64,000 nt of DNA from the NCBI RefSeq assembly GCF_039543565.1, contig NZ_BAABJZ010000003.1, forward strand, positions 62,001-126,000. Reading direction: 5' to 3'. The notes beneath the pieces are model-generated. The model saw only the letters and a program-made list of their open reading frames with translations, was not told the origin of the DNA and made no database searches. Source of the DNA: Ferrimonas pelagia. GTDB taxonomy: Bacteria; Pseudomonadota; Gammaproteobacteria; Enterobacterales; Shewanellaceae. Positions 1 to 10,500 of the stretch are shown piece by piece; the first letter of the stretch is position 1, and each line of letters starts with the position of its first letter. A program made the position numbers and the translations under genes.

Positions 1-126
1 ATGATAGGGGCAGATCTCATCGGCTGGCAGATACAGCGGCTCCTCGCCACCATCGAGCAGCAAGGTTTGGTATTCCCGGCCCGGGCCCTGCTCAAACAGG
101 TGTTGGATCTGTTTCGCGTTTGGCAT
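1..126 (-). CDS. epmC: Elongation factor P hydroxylase, N-terminal part (runs off the window)
   Basis: The ATG at 126-124 opens a 42-codon reading frame that continues past the left edge. The segment EEPLYLPADEICPY matches the N-terminal region of EpmC/YfcM (E. coli has a similar EPIYLPAD block). EpmC hydroxylates the modified lysine of elongation factor P and so helps translation through proline stretches. The start overlaps the 3' end of the upstream MFS gene by about 35 bases, which fits a prmB-aroC-MFS-epmC operon. The catalytic part is outside the window, so the call rests on the short conserved block and gene order. Confidence 0.75.
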   Translation of the reverse strand, partial: MPNAKQIQHLFEQGPGREYQTLLLDGGEEPLYLPADEICPYH

Positions 127-1288
127 CGAAAAACTTAAACAGCAGCATGATCAGTCCGGCAGCGAGGGCTGCCATGGCGGCGCTCCACCAAGTAACGTGC
201 GCGCCATCACCATTTTGCCACAGTATGCCACTGAGATAGGCACCCAATGCGCCGCCGACTCCAAAACTCAAGCTGGCATACAGCGCCTGCGCTTTGCCTT
301 GATCCGCCGACGCAAACGCGCCATGGACAAAAGCGATGGCACAGGCGTGGGTCAAGCCGAAGCTAAAGGCATGCAGCAGTGCGGCCAAAGCTTGCCCGCT
401 CAAACTCATCCCCATCCAGTCAGTCATCAACCAGCGCAACGCCGCCAGCGCGCAGCCAACCAACATCAGCGAGCTCAGCGACCAACGCGCCAGCAGTCGA
501 GGCGCCAACGCGAAGATCCCGATCTCGGCGATCACCCCCAACGCCACCAAGGCGCCAGCCCAAGCCTCACCGAAGCCAAGTTGGATGAGATACAATACGT
601 AAAAGGTATAAAACGGCCCATGGCTGGCCTGGATCAGCAAAGCGGTGAGCAAAAACAGGATCACCTTCGGCTGCCTCAGTGCCTCAACAAAGCCGAGGCT
701 GGCTTGGTGACGCTGAGCGGGTGCCGCTTCCGCGGGCTCGCGGATAAACCAGGAAGTCAGCACCAATGCCGCAAACACCAGCAGGCCGATATGAGGCAAG
801 GCTGATGCGCCGTGACGCTCAAACCACCAGCCGGCGCCGACCACCATCACGATGTAACCCACACTGCCGAAACTGCGTAGCGTACCGTACTGATGACTGC
901 GCTCGCCCAGACTGGTGAGCGTCACCGCCTCGAGCTGCGCCAAAATGGCATTCCAAAAGAAGGTAAACAGCGCCATCACCAGCGCAAGGGTGACAAACGC
1001 CGTTGAACCGGATAATCCAGCGAACGTCAGCGCAGCCAACGCGGCCCCAAGGCGGATGATCGCCACCCGCTTGCCTAGGTGATCCGCCAGCGCCGCCCAA
1101 AGATTGGGGGCGATGATCCGGGTAGCAAACAGGATCGCCAGCAGTTGGCCGATCTCGAGCGAGTGGAAGCCCAGCCCGTCGAGGTAGAGCCCCAAGTAGG
1201 GCACCAACAGACCAAGAATGGCAAAGAAGCAAAAGTAACAGGCCGCCAGAGCTTTGCCCTGGCGGCCTGTTAATGGAGACGTGGTCAA
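92..1288 (-). CDS. MFS transporter, HcaT/phenylpropionate-permease-like
   Basis: A 398-residue inner membrane protein with about twelve hydrophobic segments and the MFS cytoplasmic loop LADHLGKR between helices 2 and 3. It resembles the small MFS subfamily of the E. coli 3-phenylpropionate transporter HcaT and nucleoside permeases; the substrate cannot be read from sequence. The open frame extends upstream to 1342 inside aroC, but those residues (Arg/Cys-rich) do not look like a transporter start. A TTG at 1288-1286, four bases after the aroC stop and preceded by TAAGG, gives a natural N-terminus (MTTSPLTGRQ) and is preferred. It is translated between aroC and epmC in one apparent operon. Confidence 0.85.
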   Translation of the reverse strand: MTTSPLTGRQGKALAACYFCFFAILGLLVPYLGLYLDGLGFHSLEIGQLLAILFATRIIAPNLWAALADHLGKRVAIIRLGAALAALTFAGLSGSTAFVTLALVMALFTFFWNAILAQLEAVTLTSLGERSHQYGTLRSFGSVGYIVMVVGAGWWFERHGASALPHIGLLVFAALVLTSWFIREPAEAAPAQRHQASLGFVEALRQPKVILFLLTALLIQASHGPFYTFYVLYLIQLGFGEAWAGALVALGVIAEIGIFALAPRLLARWSLSSLMLVGCALAALRWLMTDWMGMSLSGQALAALLHAFSFGLTHACAIAFVHGAFASADQGKAQALYASLSFGVGGALGAYLSGILWQNGDGAHVTWWSAAMAALAAGLIMLLFKFFDAKRETDPTPV

Positions 1289-1292
1289 GGCC

Positions 1293-2393
1293 TTAGCCCT
1301 GCTGCATCGGCAGTACCGGTGTCGCCACCTGCACATCACCACACTGTGCTTTGTGACGCATCAGGTGATCCATCAAAGTGATGGCCACCATCGCCTCGAC
1401 AATGGGCACGGCGCGAATGCCAACGCAGGGATCGTGACGGCCCCGGGTCACCATCTCGACGCTCTCGCCTTGGGTATTGATGCTCTGCCCAGGCACCATG
1501 ATGGACGAAGTCGGCTTAAACGCCACCTCGGCCACCAACGGCTGTCCCGAGCTGAGTCCCCCCAGAATGCCACCGGCATGGTTGCTGGCGAACCCTTGCG
1601 GGCTCATCTCGTCACGGTGCTCTGAGCCCTTCTGGGTCACCACCTCGAAGCCGTCGCCGATGGAAACGGCTTTGGCGGCATTAATGCCCATCAGGGTGTG
1701 GGCGATCTCCGCATCGAGGCGATCAAACACCGGCTCACCTAAGCCAACAGGCAGGCCCAGCGCTTCGACGCGCACCTTCGCGCCGACCGAGTCACCAGAC
1801 TTTTTCAGCTCGCGCATGTAGTCGTCCAGAGACTCCAGCTTGTTGCCATCTGGGAAGAAAAACGGGTTTTGCTCGACCTGACTCCAGTCGTACTGCTCGG
1901 CTTTCACCGGGCCCAGCTGGTTCACACAGGCACGGACAATCACGCCACACTGCTGCGCCAGATACTTCTTAGCGATGGCACCGGCCGCCACCCGCATCGC
2001 GGTTTCCCGCGCGCTGCTGCGACCGCCGCCGCGGTAATCGCGATTGCCGTATTTGTGGTGGTAGGTGTAATCCGCATGGCCGGGCCGGAACAACTCGGAG
2101 ATGGCCGAGTAGTCCTTGCTGCGTTGATCGGTGTTTTCGATCAGCAAACCGATGCTGGTGCCGGTGGTTTTACCCTCAAACACCCCGGACAGGATCTTGA
2201 CCTGATCCGGCTCGCGCCGCGCCGTGGTGTAACGCGAGGTGCCGGGGCGCCGCCGATCCAGATCGATCTGCAGATCCGCCTCTGTGATGGCCAGTCCCGG
2301 AGGGCAGCCATCGACAATGGCGCCTAGAGCGACGCCGTGACTCTCACCAAAAGTGGTGACGGTAAAAAGCTTTCCAATGCTGTTGCCGGCCAT
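1293..2393 (-). CDS. aroC: Chorismate synthase
   Basis: Catalyses the last shikimate step, 5-enolpyruvylshikimate-3-phosphate to chorismate, using reduced FMN. The 366-residue length is typical. Family signatures are visible: GESHG near residue 16, the FRPGHADYTYHHKYG stretch, and the glycine/arginine block YRGGGRSSARET that binds substrate and flavin. It starts at ATG 2393, 39 bases after prmB, and its stop lies four bases before the MFS start, so prmB-aroC-MFS-epmC is probably co-transcribed, as in Shewanella. Nothing unusual. Confidence 0.97.
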   Translation of the reverse strand: MAGNSIGKLFTVTTFGESHGVALGAIVDGCPPGLAITEADLQIDLDRRRPGTSRYTTARREPDQVKILSGVFEGKTTGTSIGLLIENTDQRSKDYSAISELFRPGHADYTYHHKYGNRDYRGGGRSSARETAMRVAAGAIAKKYLAQQCGVIVRACVNQLGPVKAEQYDWSQVEQNPFFFPDGNKLESLDDYMRELKKSGDSVGAKVRVEALGLPVGLGEPVFDRLDAEIAHTLMGINAAKAVSIGDGFEVVTQKGSEHRDEMSPQGFASNHAGGILGGLSSGQPLVAEVAFKPTSSIMVPGQSINTQGESVEMVTRGRHDPCVGIRAVPIVEAMVAITLMDHLMRHKAQCGDVQVATPVLPMQQG

Positions 2394-2432
2394 GGCGGGG
2401 ACTCCTGTGCCGTTATTCTTCTACGTTTTGAT

Positions 2433-3365
2433 CTACTTGTACGGTGCCAATGCTGCTTCAGCAGCCACCAACTGCTCACGGGTCAACATAAAGACGCCGT
2501 GGCCGCCGCGCTCAAACTCGAGCCAGGTGAATGGCAGCTCAGGGAACTGCTCGGACAGCGCCACCATGGAGTTGCCCACCTCGACAAACAGCAGGCCGCC
2601 TTCGGTCAGTTGATCCGCCGCTTGCGCTAGGATGGAACGGGTTAGTTCCAGGCCATCGTGCCCAGAGGCCAAGCCCAACTCCGGCTCGTGGTGGAACTCG
2701 TCCGGCAGATCTGCCATGTCATCCGCATCCACGTAGGGAGGGTTAGACACGATCAGATCGTACTTCTGGCCCTTGAGCACGGAGAAACCATCGGATTCGA
2801 TCGGGTAGACCCGATCCAGCAAGCCGTGGTTTTCGATGTTCATCTGCGCCACTTCCAGCGCATCCGGGCTGATATCGACCGCATCCACCTGCGCATCCGG
2901 GAAGGTATGGGCACAGGCGATGGCGATACACGCCGAGCCAGTACACAGATCCAGCACATGATGAACCGGCTTGTTGTACAGCCAAGGGGTGAACTCATTT
3001 TCAATCAGTTCAGCAAACGGGCTGCGTGGCACCAGCACCCGCTCATCGACATAGAATTCAAATCCGGCAAACCAAGCACTGTTGGTCAGGTAAGGCACCG
3101 GCACGCGCTCGCGCACACGACGGATCGCCAACTCAACGATACGGTGTTTCTCGGTGCTGGTCAGTCGGGCGCTGCGTACCTGAGGACCCAGCTCCAATGG
3201 CAGGTGCACCGTGTGCATGACCAAGGCAACGGCCTCATCCCATGGATTGTCGGTGCCGTGACCGTAGTAGATCCCAGCGGCATTGAAGCGGCTGACACAC
3301 CAGCGCAACATATCGTCGATGGTATGAAGCTCATTGACGGCTTCATCAATAAAGATCTTTTCCAC
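2433..3365 (-). CDS. prmB: 50S ribosomal protein L3 glutamine methyltransferase
   Basis: A 310-residue class I SAM methyltransferase of the HemK family that methylates a glutamine of ribosomal protein L3. Seen directly: the SAM-binding motif VLDLCTGSACIAIA around residue 140 and the catalytic NPPY motif (SNPPYVDADD) around residue 208, which bind the glutamine side chain. The N-terminal helical domain has the length expected of PrmB rather than PrmC, and linkage to aroC supports PrmB. First gene of the leftward operon and divergent from smrB, with an 88-bp shared intergenic region. Confidence 0.95.
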   Translation of the reverse strand: MEKIFIDEAVNELHTIDDMLRWCVSRFNAAGIYYGHGTDNPWDEAVALVMHTVHLPLELGPQVRSARLTSTEKHRIVELAIRRVRERVPVPYLTNSAWFAGFEFYVDERVLVPRSPFAELIENEFTPWLYNKPVHHVLDLCTGSACIAIACAHTFPDAQVDAVDISPDALEVAQMNIENHGLLDRVYPIESDGFSVLKGQKYDLIVSNPPYVDADDMADLPDEFHHEPELGLASGHDGLELTRSILAQAADQLTEGGLLFVEVGNSMVALSEQFPELPFTWLEFERGGHGVFMLTREQLVAAEAALAPYK

Positions 3366-3453
3366 GTCGTGGCCTTCCTAAAAATAAATTGGCGGCCATT
3401 GTAGCGGGAGATCCCCTCCTATTCCTATCCTGTCTCGCGTAAAATAGTGCGCC

Positions 3454-3990
3454 ATGAAAAAATCGAACCCCAATCAAGACGACGATTTCGCCTTGTTCCG
3501 CGACAGCATGGCGGATGTAAAGCCGCTTTCGCAGGACAGGATCAACCATCGTCCACCGGTGCCGACACCGGATAAAACCCGTGCCAAGCAGCAGCGGAAG
3601 CTGGCCGATCACTACTTTTCCGATAGCTTTCAACCGGCCTTTCCCAGCCATGGGCCGATGCGCTATGTGCGTGATGGCGCCAGCGCGTATGAAGTGAAGC
3701 GGCTGCGCCGAGGCGACTACAGTCCGGAATTGCTGTTAGATCTGCACGGATTGACCCAAGCCGAAGCGCGACATGAGTTGATCGCCCTGCTCGACGCCTG
3801 TAAACGTCAGCAGATCCCCTGCGCCAGTGTGATGCACGGTTTAGGCACCGGCATTCTGAAAGAGCGGGTGCCGGCCTGGTTGTGTCAGCACCCTGATGTC
3901 GTGGCGTTCCATCAGGCCCCGCTGGAGTGGGGCGGCAATGGGGCCCTGCTGGTCTTAGTGGACATTGGCCAATTCGATCCCGAGCTTTAG
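3454..3990 (+). CDS. smrB: Ribosome rescue endonuclease SmrB
   Basis: A 178-residue cytoplasmic protein with a disordered basic N-terminal half and a C-terminal Smr domain. SmrB cleaves mRNA at the interface of collided ribosomes to start rescue. The Smr signatures are present: LDLHGLT near residue 96 and the MHGLGTG loop near residue 130. The ATG at 3454 is the natural start. It is divergent from prmB and convergent with sixA (stops 13 bases apart), the same arrangement known in Shewanella. Confidence 0.93.
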   Translation: MKKSNPNQDDDFALFRDSMADVKPLSQDRINHRPPVPTPDKTRAKQQRKLADHYFSDSFQPAFPSHGPMRYVRDGASAYEVKRLRRGDYSPELLLDLHGLTQAEARHELIALLDACKRQQIPCASVMHGLGTGILKERVPAWLCQHPDVVAFHQAPLEWGGNGALLVLVDIGQFDPEL

Positions 3991-4003
3991 CGCGAGACGT
4001 CGC

Positions 4004-4477
4004 TCAAACCGGCAATAATTCGTGCGGGGCCAAGCGCTCAACCAAGGTTGCTGCCTCATCCAGGGTGATTTTCGCCACGGCGGAGGTGGTAAACATGGCC
4101 GGGATCTGACCCGGCACCAATTCGGCCAACAGATACCCCAGCAACGGCATGTGGGACACCACCAATACGCGTCGAGCGCCCAGCACCTGCGCCGTGGCGA
4201 TCACCACATCGCTGGCGTACTCAGGATCCGCCTCGGGCACCAGCTCTTCTAGGATCTGGACCGGTACCGGCTGCGGCAGGATAGCGGCGATCTGTTGCCA
4301 GGTTTGATCGGTGCGCACATAGGGGCTGATCAGCACCAGATCCACCGTTTGCCAATCCGCGAAGTAATGCTCCGCCATTGCCCGGCTCTGCTGTTGCCCC
4401 AATACGGTGAGCTCACGTTGCGGATCCGTGGGGGCATCAAAACTGGCCTCGCCATGACGCATCAAAAATATGTCCAT
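4004..4477 (-). CDS. sixA: Phosphohistidine phosphatase SixA
   Basis: A 157-residue histidine-phosphatase-fold enzyme. SixA removes phosphate from histidine of phosphotransfer proteins (ArcB HPt domain, PTS NPr in E. coli). The RHG catalytic motif is at residues 7-9 (LMRHGEASF), and the second catalytic histidine is in VSHMPLLGYL near residue 110. Length and lack of signal peptide fit SixA rather than a phosphoglycerate mutase. Convergent with smrB with no obvious hairpin in the 13-bp gap. Confidence 0.9.
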   Translation of the reverse strand: MDIFLMRHGEASFDAPTDPQRELTVLGQQQSRAMAEHYFADWQTVDLVLISPYVRTDQTWQQIAAILPQPVPVQILEELVPEADPEYASDVVIATAQVLGARRVLVVSHMPLLGYLLAELVPGQIPAMFTTSAVAKITLDEAATLVERLAPHELLPV

Positions 4478-4668
4478 CTGCTATTGTCTAATTACTGCTT
4501 CGTTCAGCCGATTCTAGCTTGCCTCGTCGCGCGGCAACAGCCCTGGACTAGGTAGTCTTTAGTCGGATGTCACGACCAGCGATTGCACCAGACCCGATCT
4601 GAGCGCACACTAGCTCTCATTAATGACCTCAAGCAAAGGACGGCCGCAGTCAAGGCCGCAAGGTGGCC

Positions 4669-7455
4669 ATGGCCCAAGCGTTGAAGATCAGCCCCAACGA
4701 TCCGCGGACGTACCAATATCTCGAGCTGGACAATGCGCTGCGGGTGTTGTTGGTGCAGGATCCCGCCGCCACCAAAGCCGCGGGGGCCATTGCCGTGCGG
4801 GTCGGCCACTTTGACGATCCCGCCGGGCGTGAAGGCATGGCCCATTTTCTCGAGCACATGCTATTTTTGGGCACCGATAAATACCCGAATGCCGGTGAAT
4901 ATCAGCAGTTTATCAGTCAAAATGGCGGCTCGCATAACGCGTGGACCGGGCCCGAATTCACCAGCTACTACTTCGATATCAAACCCAACGCCTTTGCCGA
5001 GGCACTGGATCGCTTCTGCCAATTCTTTACCGCCCCCCTGTTCGATCCGCACCTGGTCGAAAAAGAGCGCCAGTCGGTCGACTCTGAATTCAAGATGAAG
5101 CTGCAAGATGACATGCGCCGCTTCTACCAAGTTCACAAAGAAACCGTCAATCCGGCGCACCCTTTCTGCAAGTTTTCCGTCGGCAATCAAGAAACACTGG
5201 CAGATAGACCGAACCAGCCAGTGCGAGACGAACTGGTGCAGTTCTACCAAACCCAATATTCGGCCAACCTGATGACCCTGGTGTTGGTCAGTCCAGAGCC
5301 TTGGGACGCGTTGCTGCCCCAGATCCGCTCCAGCTTTAGCCAGATCCCGGATCTCGGTCACATTAAGCAACTGCCTCAAGTGCCGCTATACCGGCCACAA
5401 GAGCTCAACATTCAGCTCGAGATGGCGCCGCTGAAAAAGTCGCGACAACTCACCCTGACGTTCGCCCTAGGCGCACTGGATGCCTGGTACCGCCATAAGC
5501 CCCTGACTTACCTTTCCTACCAATTGGGCTATGAGGGCAAGGGAAGCCTGTTGTCGGTACTCAAAGCAGAGGGACTGGTCAGCCAACTCTCCGCCGGCGG
5601 TGGGATCAACGGCTACAACTTCAAAGACTACAACATCAGCTATCAGCTGACGGAAAAGGGATTGGCCGCACAAGATCGGATCCTCGCCGTCACCTTCCAG
5701 TATATCGAGCAGATCCGCTTGCATGGGATCGAGGATTGGCGCTATCAAGAGCGACAGCAACTGCTCGAGCGCGCGTTTCGCTTTCAGGAAACCTCAAAGC
5801 CACTGGAGCTGGCCAGCCACCTGACCATCAACATGCAGCATTACGACGTCGCCGATCTGATCTACGGCGATTACCGCATGGACGGCCTGGATCGCAACGT
5901 GTTGAGCGAGATCCTGGCGCAATTCCACGTCGACAACGTTCGCCTGACGCTGGTCGCACCAGAGTGCGAAGGCGATAGACAAGCCAAATGGTACGACACG
6001 CCCTATCGCTTACGGCCGATCGATGCCGAACGCAAGCAAGCCTGGTTAAGCGCCGCGCCATGCCCGGGGATCACGCTTCCGCCGGTCAATGAGTACATCA
6101 GTGATCTGCTTGAGCCTCGCCCCGAACTGTCGACCGATCGCTTCCCTGTGCCGATCTACCAAACCGAACAACTGACCCTCTGGCATAAGAAAGACAGCGA
6201 GTTTAACGTCCCCAAGGCGCATCTGTTTGTGTCGCTGGACAGCGAAGCCTGCCACCACGATGCACGCAGCGCCGCGATGACCCGACTCTACATCGCCCTG
6301 CTGATGGACAGCTTGGTAGAGCTGACCTATCAAGCGGAGGTCGCCGGGCTCAACTACAACATCTATCCCCATCAAGGCGGTCTAACCCTTCATCTGAGTG
6401 GCTTCACCGGTGGACAGGAAAAGCTGCTGGATCTGCTGCTGCATCATGCCCAACAGCGGGATTTCAGCGCGGAAAGCTTTATCGAAACACGCAATCAGCT
6501 CCAGCGCAGCTGGAATGGGATCCGAGTCGGACGCCCGGTTTCACGCCTGTTCAATGCGCTCACCACCACGCTGCAACAGCGCAGCTTTGATCCGCTGCGG
6601 ATGGCCGATGAGCTGCAAAGTGTCGATCTCCAAGAGCTGCATCGACACATCGACGCGATCTACCAACAGGTGCATGTCGAAGGGCTGGTGTATGGCGACT
6701 GGATCCGCGCTGAAGCGGATAACCTGGCTCTGCGCCTCGAGCACACCATGCAGCAGGTTTCCAATCCAGGCCGAGAGGTGAAGCGTCAACTGGTCAGCAT
6801 CCAGAATAAAGGCACGGTGTTGCGTGAGATCGACAGCAACCATCAAGACAGCGCCATCTTGGTGTACTACCAATCGCGCCGCAACGAGCTCAAGAAAATG
6901 GCGCTGTTTAGCCTGCTCAATCACACCATCTCCAGCGACTTCTTCAATGAACTGCGTACCAAGCAGCAGTTGGGCTATATGGTCGGCACCAGCTATGTGC
7001 CGATGAACCGTTGCCCGGGCATCATCTTTTACATCCAGAGCCCCGTAGCTGGGCCTTTGCAATTGCTCGAATCCATCGATCAATTTATCTCAGACTTCAG
7101 CTATGCCCTGATGCAGATCTCCAGCAAGCAATGGGAAAGCACCAAGGCGGCGCTGTGCAATCAGATCCTAGAGCAAGACAATAACCTCAAAGCCAAAGCC
7201 CAACGCAGCTGGGTCAGCATTGGCAATAAGGACACAGACTTCGATCAGCGGGACAGCATCGCCCAATACATCGCCTCGATGGATCGAGCAGAGCTGATCC
7301 GCTTTATTATGGATCGGATGCGCAGCCGCAACCCAGACCGGTTAGTTCTATACTCATCAGGGAGTTCGCACACACAGATGGCCCCATTAACCGGTGAAAG
7401 GCACATTACCGACGTCGCGTCATTTAAAGGCCAATCAAATTTAATCGACTTCTAA
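4669..7455 (+). CDS. M16 family zinc metalloprotease (pitrilysin/insulinase type)
   Basis: A 928-residue protease built of four M16 domains. The inverted zinc motif HFLEH lies near residues 59-63, with the third metal ligand (Glu in SVDSEFKMK) about 75 residues on; the conserved R/Y substrate-binding region is in the C-terminal half (ELRTKQQLGYMVGTSY). E. coli pitrilysin (ptrA) is similar in size but periplasmic, whereas no signal peptide is visible here, so a cytoplasmic location is likely. An in-frame GTG lies at 4663, but ATG 4669 has AAGG five bases upstream and is preferred. Monocistronic by its gaps. Confidence 0.9.
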   Translation: MAQALKISPNDPRTYQYLELDNALRVLLVQDPAATKAAGAIAVRVGHFDDPAGREGMAHFLEHMLFLGTDKYPNAGEYQQFISQNGGSHNAWTGPEFTSYYFDIKPNAFAEALDRFCQFFTAPLFDPHLVEKERQSVDSEFKMKLQDDMRRFYQVHKETVNPAHPFCKFSVGNQETLADRPNQPVRDELVQFYQTQYSANLMTLVLVSPEPWDALLPQIRSSFSQIPDLGHIKQLPQVPLYRPQELNIQLEMAPLKKSRQLTLTFALGALDAWYRHKPLTYLSYQLGYEGKGSLLSVLKAEGLVSQLSAGGGINGYNFKDYNISYQLTEKGLAAQDRILAVTFQYIEQIRLHGIEDWRYQERQQLLERAFRFQETSKPLELASHLTINMQHYDVADLIYGDYRMDGLDRNVLSEILAQFHVDNVRLTLVAPECEGDRQAKWYDTPYRLRPIDAERKQAWLSAAPCPGITLPPVNEYISDLLEPRPELSTDRFPVPIYQTEQLTLWHKKDSEFNVPKAHLFVSLDSEACHHDARSAAMTRLYIALLMDSLVELTYQAEVAGLNYNIYPHQGGLTLHLSGFTGGQEKLLDLLLHHAQQRDFSAESFIETRNQLQRSWNGIRVGRPVSRLFNALTTTLQQRSFDPLRMADELQSVDLQELHRHIDAIYQQVHVEGLVYGDWIRAEADNLALRLEHTMQQVSNPGREVKRQLVSIQNKGTVLREIDSNHQDSAILVYYQSRRNELKKMALFSLLNHTISSDFFNELRTKQQLGYMVGTSYVPMNRCPGIIFYIQSPVAGPLQLLESIDQFISDFSYALMQISSKQWESTKAALCNQILEQDNNLKAKAQRSWVSIGNKDTDFDQRDSIAQYIASMDRAELIRFIMDRMRSRNPDRLVLYSSGSSHTQMAPLTGERHITDVASFKGQSNLIDF

Positions 7456-7543
7456 GCAAATGAGATTCAATCAAAGGAACGAACGCTTGGATGCCGGTTA
7501 ACTTGATGTTAACGTTCTGGCACCATCAGGAAGTTAGAAATGG

Positions 7544-10500
7544 ATGTTTTTTATGGGAAAATGGATCGCTACGCTGATTTTGCTGATGCTGCCGCTCTGG
7601 AGCATCGCACAGCCCGATCCTAAACCGCTCCAGCCTAACTACCCGTTTCGCCACTTCGATCAGCAGGAAGGATTAACCGAAGGGACCATCACCAGTATCG
7701 CCCAAGACGGTGATGGCTTTATCTGGGTCGGGACCCTTAACGGCCTGAACCGCTTTGACGGCCATCGCTTCAAACACTATCAGGCATCCCCCAGTCAGCT
7801 GCATGGCCTAAAGGAGAACATGATCGTTGATCTGTTGCTCGACAGCGAGCATCAGCTCTGGGTGATAACCAATGCCAACCTCTATCGATTTGACCCCGTC
7901 AACAACCGTTTTGTCGCCCCATTCGAGCTCAATGACCACTTCTGGTCAGCCAGTCAAAACGCCACTCAGTTGATCCTCTCTGGCCATCGCGGCTTCTATG
8001 TCATCGAAGACGAACAAGTGACGTTCCATGATATCAGCAGCATTGACAACGAAGGCTACCTCGCCCTCCCCGGGCTGGATACAGACTCCTACCTTATCTC
8101 TACCTTTGACGGACGCAACTACCTCAAATTGGCACAGGATCCCACATTTCAGCCCACCCTCAGCCACACGGGTAAGATCAACGCCGTACAGCCTATCGAT
8201 GGCAAGCATGCGCTGATCGCCTCCAATTTGGGCTTATTTGTCGCTCAAACAGCGTCAAGCGGGCAACTGCAGGGGCAACAGCTGCGCACACCGCCCTTGA
8301 TCGCAGGACTGCGTTATCAGCCCGACAGTCGCGAACTGTATCTCGCCTCGCTGGAAGGCTTGTATACGGGCAAACTCACCGAGGATCTTCGGCTCGAAGC
8401 ACTGAAGCCGGTCTCGGCCACCCCAACCACAGAGATCTTACTCGACAGCAATGCCGCGCTATGGGCCGGGACGGTGGGCCAGGGCCTACACCACTACTCT
8501 CCCAAAATACGCCAGATAAAGACCTACCCACTGAGCAATACCGCAACGGCAGAAAATCAGGTTTGGTCCGCATTCGAACAAAACGGCACCGTTTGGGTGG
8601 CCAACAACACCGGCACAGTTCAGCGATTTAACCAAAGCATGCAACCACTAGAACCGTTGGATGTGGCGCTGACCGGTCCGAAGAGCCTATCTCCCAGTGC
8701 CGACGGACTCTATGTCGCCGGTGCCAATGGTCTTCGCCACTACCACGCCCAAACCCAAGATTTCACCGCCCTCATCGCCGACCGCATCGTTACCAGCCTA
8801 ACCCCAACACCCGACGGACTCTTTGCCGGTACCTACAGTGGCGATGTCTTTCATATCGACTCAGAACACCATGTCCGCTTGTTGCCGCTAATGGACACCC
8901 TGAGCTCGACCATATTTAATGTCACTCAAGTGGGCGCCACCCTCTATGTGGGCGCCCAATCTGGGCTATTGATATATCAGACTCAAGATGGTGAAGAGCG
9001 CTGGCAAAAAACACACCACTTACTCAGTGACAAAGTGGTCACCAGTATTGGCGTCTTACATGACAGTTTATTGATCGGCACCGCATCAGACGGACTCTAT
9101 CACCTAGAACAAGATCAACAGCTCTCTCGCCTAGAGACCCAAGGTATAACCGAGTCACCGGCCATTTACACCATCAATATCACCCAAGATCATATTTATC
9201 TGTCCGCCAGCAATGGCATCATCAAGCTAAGCAAAGACACTTTAAACCTGCTGGATCATTATTTACCTTTTGATGGCGTGCAGAAGTCATATAATGCAAT
9301 GGCCTCCTTTACCAGCTCAGACAAAATATTCTTTGGTGGCAGTGAAGGTCTAACAATACTGACGGCAACAGATAGCGCAGAACCCGTTCATGATGCGAAA
9401 CCCATCATTACCGCCATTAAGGTCTTTAACCAAGATTATCGTCCGCCGATGGGCGATCCCCTTTCGCCGTCACTGCTCGAACGCATTGTCCTGTCCTACA
9501 GCGAGTACCCCTTCTCCTTTACCTTTGTCGATCTGGCCAGTCGCCAAGATACGTCACTGCGATACCAATACCGCTTGCAGGGTTTTTCCGACCAATGGCT
9601 GACCGCCGATAATGACCACCGCGTCGCGACCTTTACCAATGTTCCCCATGGTCAATATACCTTTGAGGTTCGCACCCAATCCGTGTTTGCACACACCCGC
9701 CCCGGCCATACCCGCATTGAGGTCCTGATCACCCCGCCATGGTGGCTGTCAACGCAAGCCAAACTGCTGTACGCCTTGCTGTTGCTCCTCACTGCTGGGC
9801 TGAGCTATCGCGAATACCAACGACGCCGGGAGGTGCAACAACGCATTGCCCAAAGTGAAGAGCGATTAAAGCTCGCCCTCTGGGGCAGCGGCGATGAAAT
9901 GTGGGACTGGGACATTCCTGCAGGCAAGGTGCATCGCTCCAATAGCTGGCAGATCCTGTCCGTTGAGGGCCAGCAAGGACGAACCACCCACCCTGACGAC
10001 AAACAACGGGTCCATCAATTGCTGATGGCACACTTCGAAGGCAAGAGCGAGCACTTCGAGGCGACCTATCGGGTCAAAACCAGTGAAGACGATTGGCTTT
10101 GGGTTTTGGACCGCGCCAAGATCGTCGAGCGCGACGAACACAATACCCCACTACGAATGACCGGGACCATTAAAAACATTAATCAGCTCAAGCGCTCGGA
10201 GGAACGACTGTCGCTGTTTGCTCGTGCACTGACCAACATCTCCGAGGGGATGTACATCCTCAATGCGCAACGCGAGTACATCGAACTCAATAACGCCTTT
10301 TTGAAGATCACCGAACAACAGCGAACGGATCTACTGGCTAACCCCATTCACTTCAACGAATACCCCGACAGCTATGTCAGCAATATCTTTACCATTGTCG
10401 ACAAGCAGGGCCAGTGGAGTGGCGAGATCGATCATTGCAAACACAATGGTCACCGGATCCAACTGGAGATCCGCATCGATCGTATCGATGACATCCCTGA